A stretch of DNA of 64,000 bases from Microbispora rosea (GTDB lineage Bacteria; Actinomycetota; Actinomycetes; Streptosporangiales; Streptosporangiaceae). Both the position numbers and the translations under genes were made by a program. The DNA lies in contig NZ_FTNI01000001.1 in the NCBI RefSeq assembly GCF_900156315.1, positions 248,001 to 312,000 of the forward strand, given 5' to 3'. Below, one piece after another: positions 9,713 to 18,992 of this stretch; positions within the stretch are counted from its first letter, which is position 1; each line of letters begins with the position of its first letter. The notes below the pieces were generated by a model. That model searched no databases. It saw only the letters and a program-made list of their open reading frames with translations, and was not told the DNA's origin.

Positions 9713-10477
9713 TCACAAGTCCTTCGTCAAGGGTACCGAGGCATGGGAGCGGATGAACTCCAGGCTCCCTTCGAAGATCACAGGCGCGTCGTTGTCGAGG
9801 GTGGCGACGTGATAGCTGTCCGCCAGCTCTCTGACCTCCAGATTGTTTCCCATTCTCGCCTGCAGGAACGCGACGCTCCCCGGCTTTACCACGTGGTCGT
9901 CGCTGCTGTGGAACACCAGCACCGGCTGGGTCACCTTGGCGATGTCGGATTGGACGAGCTTCCACAGCCGGGGCAGCGTGGCGGCGGCCCGGACGGGCGT
10001 GCGCGGATAGCCGAGCTCGCTCGCGCCCTCCTTCTTGATGTCGCCCGCCACCCCCGGGGTCGAGCGTACGACGTACTTGAGCGCCGGGGCCAGGTGCAGC
10101 AGCGGCACGTCGTTGATCACGGACGGGTTGACCACCACGACGCCCGTGACGGCGTTCCCGTGGACCTCGGCCAGGCGCAGCGCCATGCAGCCGCCGAGGG
10201 ACAGGCCCATCACGAACGCCTGCGCGCACCGGCCGCGCAGGTCGGCGAACGCCTTGTCCAGCTCGGCGTACCAGTCCTCCCAGCGGGTGCGGCTCATCTC
10301 CTGCCACGTCGTGCCGTGGCCGGGCAGGCGGGGCAGGGACACCGTAAGTCCCGCCCGGGCCAGATGCTCACCCCACGGTCGCAGGGATTGCGGCGAGCCG
10401 GTGAACCCGTGGCAGAGCAGGACGCCGGTCTCACCGCCCTCGTGGTGGTACGGCTCCGCACCCGGTAGCACTGGCAT
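9713..10477 (-). CDS. alpha/beta hydrolase (carboxylesterase or monoacylglycerol-lipase type)
   Basis: A 254-residue hydrolase. The oxyanion region is VLLCHGFTGSP, the nucleophile elbow GLSLGG, the acid is probably in FHSSDDHVVKPG, and the histidine in LADSYHVATLDND. The arrangement matches EstD/carboxylesterase-like hydrolases acting on short acyl or monoacylglycerol esters. No signal peptide. A GGAGG ribosome site lies 6 nt before the ATG. It is divergent from the PlsC-type acyltransferase at 10596, so lipid turnover is a plausible shared theme. Confidence 0.85.
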   Translation of the reverse strand: MPVLPGAEPYHHEGGETGVLLCHGFTGSPQSLRPWGEHLARAGLTVSLPRLPGHGTTWQEMSRTRWEDWYAELDKAFADLRGRCAQAFVMGLSLGGCMALRLAEVHGNAVTGVVVVNPSVINDVPLLHLAPALKYVVRSTPGVAGDIKKEGASELGYPRTPVRAAATLPRLWKLVQSDIAKVTQPVLVFHSSDDHVVKPGSVAFLQARMGNNLEVRELADSYHVATLDNDAPVIFEGSLEFIRSHASVPLTKDL

Positions 10478-10595
10478 GGGAGACCTCCGCGAAACGGTGG
10501 CGTGTTCCGCCCGATACTCGCACGTTGGTCAGCGTTAGTGCGAGAGGGCTGCGCGTGCGAAGATGACTGCACATCTGAGCCGAGGGGGTGCCCGA

Positions 10596-11294
10596 GTGTT
10601 CTACTGGGTGGTCAAGGCCATCATCTGGCCGATCCTCCGCTTCGTGTTCCGCCCCTGGGCAGAAGGGGTGGAGAACGTGCCGAAGGAGGGTCCGGTCATT
10701 CTGGCCGGCAACCACCTGTCGTTCGCCGACCACTTCTTCGGGGCCGGATTCCTCCCGCGCAAGGTCATCTCTCTGGGCAAGGCCGAATACTTCACCGGCC
10801 GGGGGGTCAAGGGGCTGGTGAGCCGCGCGTTCTTCTCCGGCGTCGGCACCGTGCCCATCGACCGCTCCGGCGGAAAGGCGAGCGAGGCGGCGCTCCGCAC
10901 CGGCCTGCGCATCCTCAAGGACCGCCAGGTGCTCGGCATCTACCCGGAGGGCACTCGCTCGCCCGACGGGCGTCTCTATAAGGGCAAGACCGGTGTGGCG
11001 CGGCTTGCCCTGGAGTCCCGCGCACCGGTGATCCCGTGGGCGATGGTCAACACGTTCGAGATGATGCCCCCCGGCCGGCCGCTCCCCAAGTTCGGCATCC
11101 GCCCCGGCGTCCGATATGGCAAGCCGATCGACTTCTCCCGTTACTACGGCATGGAGAACGACCGCCTCGTGCTGCGGGCGGTCACCGACGAAATCATGTA
11201 CGCGCTGATGGAGCTGTCGGGCCAGGAGTACGTCGACAAGTACGCGGCGGCGGCCAAGACGGAAACGACCAGGGCAGCTCGCGAGAATTCCTAA
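10596..11294 (+). CDS. plsC: 1-acyl-sn-glycerol-3-phosphate acyltransferase (PlsC family)
   Basis: A 232-residue lysophospholipid acyltransferase. The four family motifs are visible: NHLSFADHFF (the catalytic NHxxxxD), VGTVPIDRSGGKA, YPEGTRSPDG, and the hydrophobic PVIPWAMV. The N-terminal segment FYWVVKAIIWPILRFVF should anchor it to the membrane. The GTG at 10596 is preceded by CGAGGGGG at proper distance. An upstream in-frame ATG at 10563 has no ribosome site and would add 11 unusual residues. Makes phosphatidic acid for phospholipid synthesis. Confidence 0.9.
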   Translation: MFYWVVKAIIWPILRFVFRPWAEGVENVPKEGPVILAGNHLSFADHFFGAGFLPRKVISLGKAEYFTGRGVKGLVSRAFFSGVGTVPIDRSGGKASEAALRTGLRILKDRQVLGIYPEGTRSPDGRLYKGKTGVARLALESRAPVIPWAMVNTFEMMPPGRPLPKFGIRPGVRYGKPIDFSRYYGMENDRLVLRAVTDEIMYALMELSGQEYVDKYAAAAKTETTRAARENS

Positions 11295-11380
11295 TACTTC
11301 CGGACCGGACGGGTAACGTTGCGGTGTTCGCCGCGCACATTGGGACGTTCAGACACGTTCGGATCGGAAGGCGTAGGAGC

Positions 11381-11551
11381 ATGCCAGCACGCAGGCACCG
11401 CATTTGGGCCGAGCCCGGCGCCGCGAGGCACGGAGCGGACGACAGGGCGGACGACGGAGCGGACGGCGCGTCCACGACCCCGGCGAGCAGGTCCGCCGCA
11501 TTCCGCAGGACCGCGGCCGTCGGAGTCGCCGCTTGCGGGTGCCCCGCATGA
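11381..11551 (+). CDS. candidate short upstream ORF coupled to the MFS exporter
   Basis: A 56-codon ORF starts at an ATG directly after TAGGAGC and ends with a TGA that overlaps the exporter ATG (ATGA at 11548-11551). Third positions are mostly G or C, as in real genes here. The predicted product is Arg/Ala/Asp-rich and ends in a short Cys-containing tail (ACGCPA). I recognise no family. It may only couple translation of the exporter, or be a chance ORF. Confidence 0.35.
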   Translation: MPARRHRIWAEPGAARHGADDRADDGADGASTTPASRSAAFRRTAAVGVAACGCPA

Positions 11552-13086
11552 GCGTCCGCGAGGAGCAGCAGGCCGACACCGGATATCTGCCGCACCGCCA
11601 GATCCTGGTCGTGCTCTCCGGAGTGGCGGCCGGAATGCTGCTGGCCGCCCTCGACCAGAGCATCGTCGGCACGGCCCTGCCGCGCATCGTGAGCGAACTC
11701 GGCGGCCTCGACAAGCTGTCGTGGGTGGTCACCGCCTACCTGCTCACCTCGACCGCGGCGACCCCGCTGTGGGGCAAGATCTCCGACCTGTACGGCAGGC
11801 GGATGATCTTCCAGGCCGCCATCGGCATCTTCCTGCTCGGCTCGGTGCTGGCCGGGCTGAGCCAGAACATCGGTCAGCTCATCGGGTTCCGGGCGATCCA
11901 GGGCCTGGGCGGCGGCGGGCTGATGGCGCTGGCGTTCAGCATCATCGGCGACGTCATCCCGCCCCGTGAGCGCGGCCGATACCAGGGCTACTTCGGCGCC
12001 GTGTGGGGCACCTCCAGCGTCGCCGGGCCGCTGCTCGGCGGCTTCTTCACCGACGGCCCCGGCTGGCGGTGGATCTTCTGGATCAACCTGCCGATCGGGC
12101 TGATCTCGCTCGTCGTGACCTCGATGGCGCTGCGGATCCCCTTCACCCGCCGCAGCCACCGCGTCGACTACCTGGGCGCGGCGCTGATCGTGGCCGGGGT
12201 GTCGTGCTTCCTGCTCTACCTCGACTGGGCGGGCGGCGACATCGGCTGGACGGCTCCCGGCTCGCTGGCCCTGCTGACGGGCTTCGTGGCGTTCGCGGCC
12301 CTGTTCGTGTTCGTCGAACTGCGGGCGCCCGAGCCGATCCTGCCGATGCGACTGTTCCGCAACAAGATCTTCAGTGTGGGCAACGGCTTCAGCTTCCTCG
12401 CGGGCCTGGCGATGTTCGGCGGCATGATCTTCCTGCCGGTCTATCTCCAGGCGGTCCAGGGCATGTCGCCCACCGTGTCCGGACTGGCGCTGCTGCCGGC
12501 CGTCTTCGGCATCTTCTCCACGTCCATCACCTCCGGCCAGATCATGAGCCGGACCGGCCGATACAAGATCTTCCCGATCCTGGGCGGAGCGGTCCTCCTG
12601 GTGGCCATGTGGCTGCTGTCCACGATCAAGGTGGGCACGCCGTACTGGCAGGTGGCGGTCTACGCCTACCTCTTCGGCGCCGGGCTCGGATTCACCATGC
12701 AGACGATCGTCACGGCCATCCAGAACGCGGTGGAGCGCGCCGACATGGGCGTCGCGACGAGCTCGGCGACGTTCTTCCGGATGATGGGCGCCGCCATCGG
12801 CACGGCGATCATGGGTGCGGTCCTCACCAGCCGGCTCACTCACTACCTGACCGCCGAGTTCGGCGGCAGGATGCCGCCGGGGCGGGTGGACGCCAACAAC
12901 GTGCAGGCGATCCAGCAGTTGCCGCAGCCGTTCAAGGATCACGTGCTGGTCGCGTTCACCAGCGCGATCGACGACGTGTTCCTCGCCAGCCTGCCCTTTG
13001 TCGCCCTCGCGCTGGTCGTGGCCTTCTTCCTCAAGGAGATCCCGCTCGCCGCGCGGAGCACCGAGGGCCCGGCCGCCATGGGCTGA
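11548..13086 (+). CDS. MFS drug exporter, DHA2 (EmrB/QacA, 14-TM) type
   Basis: A 512-residue multidrug transporter. It has the DHA2 motif C region [17 protein letters not shown] in TM1, motif [14 protein letters not shown] between TM2 and TM3, [21 protein letters not shown] in TM4 and a late 14-helix organisation. Such pumps export hydrophobic or cationic compounds by proton antiport. No repressor gene is adjacent. The ATG at 11548 overlaps the stop of a 56-codon upstream ORF, and a separate ribosome site is not obvious. Confidence 0.9.
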   Translation: MSVREEQQADTGYLPHRQILVVLSGVAAGMLLAALDQSIVGTALPRIVSELGGLDKLSWVVTAYLLTSTAATPLWGKISDLYGRRMIFQAAIGIFLLGSVLAGLSQNIGQLIGFRAIQGLGGGGLMALAFSIIGDVIPPRERGRYQGYFGAVWGTSSVAGPLLGGFFTDGPGWRWIFWINLPIGLISLVVTSMALRIPFTRRSHRVDYLGAALIVAGVSCFLLYLDWAGGDIGWTAPGSLALLTGFVAFAALFVFVELRAPEPILPMRLFRNKIFSVGNGFSFLAGLAMFGGMIFLPVYLQAVQGMSPTVSGLALLPAVFGIFSTSITSGQIMSRTGRYKIFPILGGAVLLVAMWLLSTIKVGTPYWQVAVYAYLFGAGLGFTMQTIVTAIQNAVERADMGVATSSATFFRMMGAAIGTAIMGAVLTSRLTHYLTAEFGGRMPPGRVDANNVQAIQQLPQPFKDHVLVAFTSAIDDVFLASLPFVALALVVAFFLKEIPLAARSTEGPAAMG

Positions 13087-13188
13087 TCACGCGTGTAGCC
13101 GACGGCGGCGTACGGCCCGGGAGCGGGCGGTTCGCCGCCGGTGCGGAGCGCCGCCGGGTGACGGCCGGAACGCGGCAGTGTCTTCGCG

Positions 13189-13321
13189 CCCGGCTCTCGC
13201 GGTCTCTGCCCGGCCCGGCTCCCGCGGACCTTGCCCGCCCGGCCGGCACGGTCTTGGCGCGGCCCGGCTTTCGCGGTCCTTGACCCGGCTTTCGCGGTCT
13301 TCGTGGGGCCCGGCTTCCGCC
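13189..13321. repeat. five imperfect 20-nt direct repeats in convergent intergenic region
   Basis: Copies of CCCGGCTYTCGCGGTCYTTG begin at 13189, 13214, 13263, 13284 and 13309 (the last shorter). The 13087-13373 interval between two convergent genes has no convincing ORF. The repeats may act as a termination or decay region. Confidence 0.7.
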
Positions 13322-13373
13322 ACCGGTGGAGGGAGCCGGGCGACGCCGGTCTTTCCGCTCTCCGGAAGCGGGC

Positions 13374-14228
13374 TCAGGTGAGGTGGGAGCGGATCTCGCG
13401 AATGTGGGCCGGGGTGGTGCGGCAGCAGCCGCCCACATGACGGGCGCCGAGCGCGGCCCATTCGGCCGCCGCCCTGCCGAACTCGACGGGATCGGCGAGA
13501 CCCAGCCAGCGCCGGTTCGCCGGGTCCCACGTCTCGCCGGAGTTCGGGTAGACGATCGAGGCTCCGCGTTTGATCAGGTCCGGGATGAACCGCGGCGCGG
13601 TGCAGTTCGCGCCCACGGCGACCACCTGAGGGAGGTCCGTGAAGATCGCCGCGGACTCCTCGAACGGCGTTCCGTCGCTGATGTGCTCGCCGTCCCGGCA
13701 GGAGAAGGTGACCCACGCCTGCACGGACGGAGTCTCGCGCAGGAGCCTCGCGAGCGCCCGCGCCTCGGCCTGCGAGGGGATCGTCTCGCACGCCAGCAGG
13801 TCGGCCCCTGCATCGGCGAGGATCTCGAACCGCTCCCGATGCCACTCAGTAAGGCCGTCCTCGTCGAGGTCGTAGTCGCCGGTGTACTCCGCGCCGTTGG
13901 CCAGGTAGGCGCCGTACGGTCCCACGCTCGCGGCGACGAGCCCGTGCCCGGCTTCGTCCCTCGCCTGTACGGCAAGCGTCACCGACAGCCGTATGAGGTC
14001 GCGGGCCTCCTGGGAGGTGAGGCCGTGCCGTACGAACCCGGGGACGCTCGCCTGGTAGCTCGCCGTGGTGGCGACGTCGGCTCCGGCCCGGAAGTAGTCG
14101 AGGTGCGCTTGACGGATGACGCCGGGGTCGTCGGTGAGCAGCCGTGCCGACCAAAGGTCGTCGCTCAGGTCGCAGCCGAGTGTCTCCAGGTGCGTGGCGA
14201 GACCGCCATCGAGGACGATTGGGTTCAT
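13374..14228 (-). CDS. mmuM: homocysteine S-methyltransferase
   Basis: A 284-residue Zn-dependent methyltransferase that moves a methyl group from S-methylmethionine (or SAM) to homocysteine to give methionine. Motifs are LDGGLATHLETLG at the N-terminus, GPYGAYLANGAEYTGDY, the first zinc Cys in AVGANCTAPRFI, and the C-terminal zinc pair GGCCRTTP. Length matches MmuM. ATG at 14228. A TAGTGT hexamer lies 8 nt upstream and no ribosome site is visible. A GTG at 14240 is an alternative start. Confidence 0.9.
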   Translation of the reverse strand: MNPIVLDGGLATHLETLGCDLSDDLWSARLLTDDPGVIRQAHLDYFRAGADVATTASYQASVPGFVRHGLTSQEARDLIRLSVTLAVQARDEAGHGLVAASVGPYGAYLANGAEYTGDYDLDEDGLTEWHRERFEILADAGADLLACETIPSQAEARALARLLRETPSVQAWVTFSCRDGEHISDGTPFEESAAIFTDLPQVVAVGANCTAPRFIPDLIKRGASIVYPNSGETWDPANRRWLGLADPVEFGRAAAEWAALGARHVGGCCRTTPAHIREIRSHLT

Positions 14229-14807
14229 ACCGGGCAACACTACGTGCTCACATGCATCGGCGTGCGGCCCCGTCGCCGGCTGGACCGAGGCTCCGGCTCG
14301 GCCGGCCGAGCCGGAGGCCGCGACTCGCGTGCCGGGAACCGATCGGCGATCCCCGGCGTTGGCGGCATATGGGGCTGAAAGGGCTCATCAATCGGTTGCT
14401 GCGCCGCCGGTCTCCCGTCCCCGCAGGTGGACGCGACGATCGGCCCGACACGGGAGGGGTGAGGGAGCCGCGGCGTCCCGCACCCACCCCGCCGTCCGAT
14501 GTCATTCGCCTACCCGAACCCTCGTAGGGGCTCCGCTCACAGCGGAACCCGAACCGATGCGGCCGGGGCCCGGCTTCCCCGCCGGTGCCCCGGTCGCGCT
14601 GGTTCTCCTCTCGGCAGGCCGATCCCTCCGGGCGGCGCCGTCCGATGAGCCGGCGGTCGGCTGACCGCACTTCGCGTGGCCGAACTGCTGGCGACAGAGC
14701 TGGACGGCACGCCGGGTGGTGCGGCGCGGTGGGCCGGCCCTCCTCGCCGGTGTCCCGGCCGCGCTCGCTTCAGCCCCGTCGTGCGGTTGCCTCTCCCGGA
14801 CGCCGTC
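14229..14807. other. intergenic region with one possible small ORF
   Basis: No recognised gene. A 52-codon ORF (14369-14527, + strand) could encode a basic amphipathic peptide beginning MGLKGLINRLLRRRS with a proline-rich tail, but it lacks a ribosome site and its third-position G/C is weaker than neighbouring genes. The remaining 14528-14807 is Arg/Pro-coding noise in all frames. Confidence 0.3.
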
Positions 14808-17483
14808 TCACGATCGTTTCCAGAAGGGACGCCGGCCCTCCTTCGCTCCGGGCGCGGACCCCGGGAATGTGGATCCCGGGGATGTGGACCCGGGGGACGT
14901 GGGATCCGTCGTGGAGGCGGAGCCGGAGCGGCCGGTCAGGGCCGTCAGCAGGTCGGCCGTCCGCCGCCACAGGTCGTCGAGTGAGACCTCGGCCCACTCG
15001 GCCCTCTCCAGGTCGGTCGCGAGCGTGGCGAGGTCCGGGTGACCACCCACCATCTGGGCGACGACGCGGAGGCGACTGGCGAGATCCGCCAGATAGCGCC
15101 GCCGCTCCCGCTCGGGCAGCGACTCCGCCTGGCCCAGCCTCGCGAGCTCCTCGGCCAGCACAGGCCGGATGCCCTCGACATCCGTGACAGGGGCGGTTCC
15201 TTCGCCGGGATGCGGAAGGAAACGACCGACGGAGAACCCGCGGGACGCCCGTCTCCGAGCCGGTGCGGGCGCCGCGGCGTAAGGCGGGGCAGCGGGTGCG
15301 GCAGGAGGTGCGCCGGGCGGCGGAGCCGCTGCGATGGGCCGGTCCGCCGCCGAACCGGGAGGCGTCTCGGGCCCGGCCGGGATGAACGCGGCCATCTTCG
15401 CCATCATCGGAGCACCGGCCGCCATCATCGGCATCGCTGTCGGCATCTCCCAGCCGCTCGGCGGTTCGACGGGCTGGATCACCCGGTGCTCCGGGCCGCC
15501 CTCGCCGGTGACGCGCGTGTCGACGGCCACGAAGGCGGTGAACCGGCACAGCACGCCAAAGCGCAGCGACGCGTCGACGATCCGCTGTTCGAGGGAGTGG
15601 TCGCCCATGGCGTATCGGTCTTCCAGACCGCGCAGATGCGCCCGCGCCCACACGGCCCGGGCCGCCGGGCCGTGGGCGCGACGGCCCTCGATCCGCTCCT
15701 CCCAGGGGCGGCCGTCGGCCGTGCGGCCCTGCACCGTGAGGGCTCCGGCGGGCCGCCGCCCTCGGTAACGCCCGCTCACGACCAGGGGGACGCCGGGGTA
15801 GAGCGAACCGGCATGCGTGACGGTGTGCGCTACGAGATCCAGGCCTTCCGCCTTCAGCGCGACGTCCGTCACCAGTGGCGAGCCGATGCGGCGGTGGATG
15901 TGCTCCATCGCCGCGTCGAGCCGGTCCTCCGACTCGACCAGCTCGCACCGGCCCGAGCCGAGCAGGGCCAGCCTCCCGAGGAACCCCGCGTTCACCGCCC
16001 TGTCGATGCCCACGGTGTGCACCCGGATGCCGTGCAGCCGGGCGCCGATGCGTTCGAGGATCTCGTCCTCGTTGCCGACCTGGCCGTCGGTCACCAGGAC
16101 GAGCACCCGGTCTCGTGCCTGCTCGCCGTACACTCCGGATCCGCCGTGCCGGCCGTCCTCACCCGGCTGACCGGGGTTCGTGCCGGTGGCCTTCCCCGGA
16201 GCGGGCGCGGTGTGGCCGTCGAGCAGCCGCAGGGCCTCCTCCAGGGGAGCGAGCATCTCCGTCCCTCCGCGCGCGTCGAGCCGGGACAGGTGCTCGACGG
16301 CGCGGTAGCGGTTGCGGTCGCTCGCATCCACCAGTCCGCCCGAGAAGGCCCGCTCCACGACCGAATCGAACGAGAGCACGGCGAACCGGTCATGCCGGGT
16401 CAGCGTGTCGACGATCCGGGCGGCGGCCCGCCGTGCGGCCACCATCTTCCAGCCCGTCATGCTGCCGGAGCGGTCGAGCAGCAGGACGACGTCACGGGAC
16501 GCGGTCCGAGTGGCGTCCTCCGGCGGCGGCAGCAGGGTCAGCACGAAGGTTCCCTCGGCGTCGGCCGTGTCTTCCGCCGTGTCCTCCGCTGTGTCCTCCG
16601 CCGTGTCCCTCGCTGTGCCTTCGGCGGAGCCGCTGCCGTCGGTCGTGCCTTCGCCGGGTGAGCGGGCGTCCGCGGCGTCGTCCGGGACGAGCGCGAGCGA
16701 CGAGGAGGCGTCGAACGCCAGGCGCAGGATGAAGTCACGGTCGAGCCGCTCGCCGGGCCGCAGCCTGATCGTGTCGCCCTCCCTGTCGACCTCATGCAGG
16801 CTGGAACGGACCTCACGCAGGTCGAGCCCCGTGGGGTCGATCGTCGTCGCGAGCGACAGCCGTACGGGATAGGGGAAGCCGGGAAGCAGGACGGGCGGCG
16901 TGATCCGGGAGGCGTCGGGCACGGCGTCGGTGTCGGGTGCCACGCCGCCACCGGCAGACGGGCCGGGCAGCGGTGCCCCGGGGATGTAGCGGGGGGCCAC
17001 GACCAGCGGGAAGCGGAACTCGGCCGCGCCGTCCTCGTAGGGAAGCGGCTGGCTCAGCGTGAGGCGGACCACCACGCGCTCCCCGGGAACGATGTTGCCG
17101 ACCCTGATCGTGAACACGTCGGGCCGGTCCTCCTCGGCGATCGCCGCGCGCCTGCCCTCGGCGAGCGCCCGGTCGTAGTCGGCCCGTGCCTGCCCGCGCT
17201 CCTTGAGCACGCCGTCGACCACCCGGTCGTCCGCCTCCATCCGGAAGGCGGTGACCGCGGCCCGCGGCGGCAGCGGGAAGACGTACGTCGCCTCCAGCGA
17301 CACGTCGAAGGCATTGCGGAAGGTCTGGACGACCTCGACGCCGGCCACCAGTCCGGTGACGTGGGCGGCGACGTCCACGCTTTCCAGCGGAAGGTTGCCC
17401 TTCTCGGTCTCCAGTGCTCCGAGCCCGGCGTCCGGCACGGGCCGGCACTCCTCCGGCCGCAGAGGTGTGATGGGAACGGTCAT
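14808..17483 (-). CDS. VIT and von Willebrand A domain protein
   Basis: An 891-residue protein. An N-terminal VIT domain (about residues 25-165, with VVQTFRNAFDVSLEATYVFPLPP) precedes a VWA domain. The MIDAS is DRSGSM (337-342), with Thr in GGTEM and Asp in LVTDGQVGN. A Pro/Ala-rich linker follows, then a helical C-terminal region and a PGST-type repeat tail. The architecture is that of inter-alpha-trypsin-inhibitor-like bacterial proteins. No signal peptide or membrane span is seen, so it should be cytoplasmic. The ATG at 17483 lies 4 nt after the MerR-type gene, with GGAGG upstream; the two form an operon. Function unknown; metal-dependent protein binding is likely. Confidence 0.85.
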   Translation of the reverse strand: MTVPITPLRPEECRPVPDAGLGALETEKGNLPLESVDVAAHVTGLVAGVEVVQTFRNAFDVSLEATYVFPLPPRAAVTAFRMEADDRVVDGVLKERGQARADYDRALAEGRRAAIAEEDRPDVFTIRVGNIVPGERVVVRLTLSQPLPYEDGAAEFRFPLVVAPRYIPGAPLPGPSAGGGVAPDTDAVPDASRITPPVLLPGFPYPVRLSLATTIDPTGLDLREVRSSLHEVDREGDTIRLRPGERLDRDFILRLAFDASSSLALVPDDAADARSPGEGTTDGSGSAEGTARDTAEDTAEDTAEDTADAEGTFVLTLLPPPEDATRTASRDVVLLLDRSGSMTGWKMVAARRAAARIVDTLTRHDRFAVLSFDSVVERAFSGGLVDASDRNRYRAVEHLSRLDARGGTEMLAPLEEALRLLDGHTAPAPGKATGTNPGQPGEDGRHGGSGVYGEQARDRVLVLVTDGQVGNEDEILERIGARLHGIRVHTVGIDRAVNAGFLGRLALLGSGRCELVESEDRLDAAMEHIHRRIGSPLVTDVALKAEGLDLVAHTVTHAGSLYPGVPLVVSGRYRGRRPAGALTVQGRTADGRPWEERIEGRRAHGPAARAVWARAHLRGLEDRYAMGDHSLEQRIVDASLRFGVLCRFTAFVAVDTRVTGEGGPEHRVIQPVEPPSGWEMPTAMPMMAAGAPMMAKMAAFIPAGPETPPGSAADRPIAAAPPPGAPPAAPAAPPYAAAPAPARRRASRGFSVGRFLPHPGEGTAPVTDVEGIRPVLAEELARLGQAESLPERERRRYLADLASRLRVVAQMVGGHPDLATLATDLERAEWAEVSLDDLWRRTADLLTALTGRSGSASTTDPTSPGSTSPGSTFPGSAPGAKEGRRPFWKRS
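14862..14906. repeat. 15-nt tandem repeat encoding PGS(T) units
   Basis: About three imperfect 15-nt units inside the VIT/VWA gene encode a C-terminal SPGST-like repeat just before the basic tail. Confidence 0.6.
16567..16626. repeat. 12-nt tandem repeat encoding (AEDT) units
   Basis: Five 12-nt units (GTGTCCTCCGCY type) start at 16567, 16579, 16591, 16603 and 16615. They encode a TAED repeat in the linker before the VWA domain. The pattern suggests slippage-prone length variation. Confidence 0.75.
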
Positions 17484-17487
17484 GACG

Positions 17488-18531
17488 TCATCCCTCCAGC
17501 GTGTCGGGCATGTCGGAAGCGTGTGGATCGAGTGCCGAGGCGTCACGGGGGTCATGGGCGCTCTCGAACGGCCCGGCCAGACCGAGCGTGGCGAGGGCCG
17601 CGAGAAGCGGCGCCGCGGCCTGGCGCAGCGCGGCCACGTCGTGGCCATGTGGGACCCGGTGGGCCGGATCGAGCAGGACCGTCACCCCGGGCGCGAGCCG
17701 TACACCGTGCACGACGTCGACGGGCCCGCTGTTCACGGCCACGGTGTCGACGGGCCCGCTGTTCACGGCCACGGTGTCGACGGGCCCGCTGTTCATGGGC
17801 GCAGCGTCCCCGTGGGTGGTGTCCCCGTGCGGGGTGTCTCTGTGCGGGGTGTCTCTGTGCGCGGTCAGGAAGTGGCCGGAGTCCGCAGTGGCGGCGGATG
17901 AGGCCGGGCGCGCCCAGAAGCGGTCTCGCGCCGCCGGCCGCGCGACGTCCGGGATGGCGGGCTCGGTGCCGGTTTCCGGACTCGCCCCGCACCAGCCGGG
18001 GGCCGGCGATGTGGCGGTGTCCGGCGGGCCAAGAGGGCGGTTCGCGCCGTTCGGCGGGGCCGGGACCGCCGGGCTGCGCGGAGGGGGCGGGGAGAGCGGC
18101 CGAGGCGCCGGTCCGGACGACGGCTCGGCGAGCCCGGCGACGCGCTGGAGCATGGCGTCGGTCGCGCCCGCCAGTTCCGCCTGGATGTCGGCGATGGACA
18201 GGCCGTCCGCCTGGCGGCGCTTCACGGCCACAAGCTGGAGCAGGTGGCGGCGGCCGTAGAGGGCCACCCGGCCGCGCCGGCCCAGCGGGGGGTCGAGCAG
18301 CCCGATCGTCGTGTACCAGCGGATGAGGCGCTCGTTCGGCACTTCGCGGACCCTGCCGTTGGCGCGCGGCTCCGGACCGCCGACGCGCAGTTCCCGGTCC
18401 TTGGCCTGTGGCTCCGGACCGTCGTCGCGCGGCTCCCGGGCGTGCCGCTCCTGGCCGTGGACGTGCCGCTCCTGGCTGAGCAGGTCCGCCGCCCGCTCCG
18501 CCAGTTCGCCGATCGTCCAGGTGTCGCTCAT
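17488..18531 (-). CDS. MerR-type transcriptional regulator with low-complexity insertions
   Basis: A 347-residue regulator. The DNA-binding region is split. WTIGELAERAADLLSQ starts the helix-turn-helix. About 45 residues of repetitive charged sequence (HGQERHA/GPEPRANGR) are inserted. Then RVREVPNERLIRWYTTIGLLDPPLGRRGRVALYGRRHLLQLVAVKRRQADGLSIADIQAEL completes the winged helix and first helix of the MerR fold. The C-terminal half is disordered and has 10-residue and 5-residue tandem repeats. Two identical palindromes lie 11-35 bp before its ATG and are a likely autoregulatory operator. It is cotranscribed with the VIT/VWA gene. Confidence 0.82.
   Translation of the reverse strand: MSDTWTIGELAERAADLLSQERHVHGQERHAREPRDDGPEPQAKDRELRVGGPEPRANGRVREVPNERLIRWYTTIGLLDPPLGRRGRVALYGRRHLLQLVAVKRRQADGLSIADIQAELAGATDAMLQRVAGLAEPSSGPAPRPLSPPPPRSPAVPAPPNGANRPLGPPDTATSPAPGWCGASPETGTEPAIPDVARPAARDRFWARPASSAATADSGHFLTAHRDTPHRDTPHGDTTHGDAAPMNSGPVDTVAVNSGPVDTVAVNSGPVDVVHGVRLAPGVTVLLDPAHRVPHGHDVAALRQAAAPLLAALATLGLAGPFESAHDPRDASALDPHASDMPDTLEG
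17716..17866. repeat. 30-nt and 15-nt tandem repeats inside the MerR-type gene
   Basis: Two perfect 30-nt units (17716-17745 and 17746-17775) plus a 20-nt partial copy encode NSGPVDTVAV repeats. Next to them, 15-nt units at about 17827-17856 encode HRDTP repeats. The perfect identity of the 30-nt copies indicates recent duplication. Confidence 0.88.
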
Positions 18532-18541
18532 GCCTCCACGA

Positions 18542-18566
18542 TGACACTGTCACAATGACACTGTCA
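18542..18566. promoter_or_regulatory. two tandem TGACACTGTCA palindromes (candidate MerR operator)
   Basis: Identical 11-bp palindromes TGACACTGTCA occupy 18542-18552 and 18556-18566, 14 bp centre to centre. They sit directly upstream of the MerR-type start codon at 18531. On the minus strand the distal edge also reads TTGACA, a consensus -35. The layout suggests cooperative binding of a dimeric repressor. Confidence 0.75.
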
Positions 18567-18992
18567 ACATCGCTTCCGTTATGCGGCGGCATGGTTTTCG
18601 AAGAGTTCGTCTCGGCGAGGGACGCCGCTTCTCCCGTCGTTCACACGAGACGGCTCGACTGGGTGCCGCGACGTGTGCGACGTGCCGCCGCGGGACAGGA
18701 GAACGCGGGACAGGAGAACGCGGGACAGCAAACGCCGGACAGGCGGACGCGGAACCAAAGGCGCAGCAGCCCACGGCGGAGCATCCAAGCGCGGAGCAAG
18801 AAGACAACGGAACACGGCGCGGGACAGACGGACCCGGGGGCAGGAACCCCCGGTCGGGTGCCCGCCGGGCGGGCAGGGGAGCGAGGCGGCTCGGCCCGAT
18901 CCGGCCCGGCGCGGCGGCCGTGCGGAAACGAGCGAACGGCCCGTCGGTGGGCGGCCGGCATGACCAGGGGCAGGTCAAGGAGGCGGTCAGCG
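18567..18992. other. long 5' region of the PhoX-like gene with a 15-nt repeat
   Basis: No convincing gene. Two perfect 15-nt units (GCGGGACAGGAGAAC at 18690 and 18705) and a degraded third copy from 18720 lie in the middle. The region is open in several frames but encodes only Arg/Gly/Ala-rich sequence. It probably holds promoters for the PhoX-like gene and, on the other strand, the MerR/VWA operon. Confidence 0.5.
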
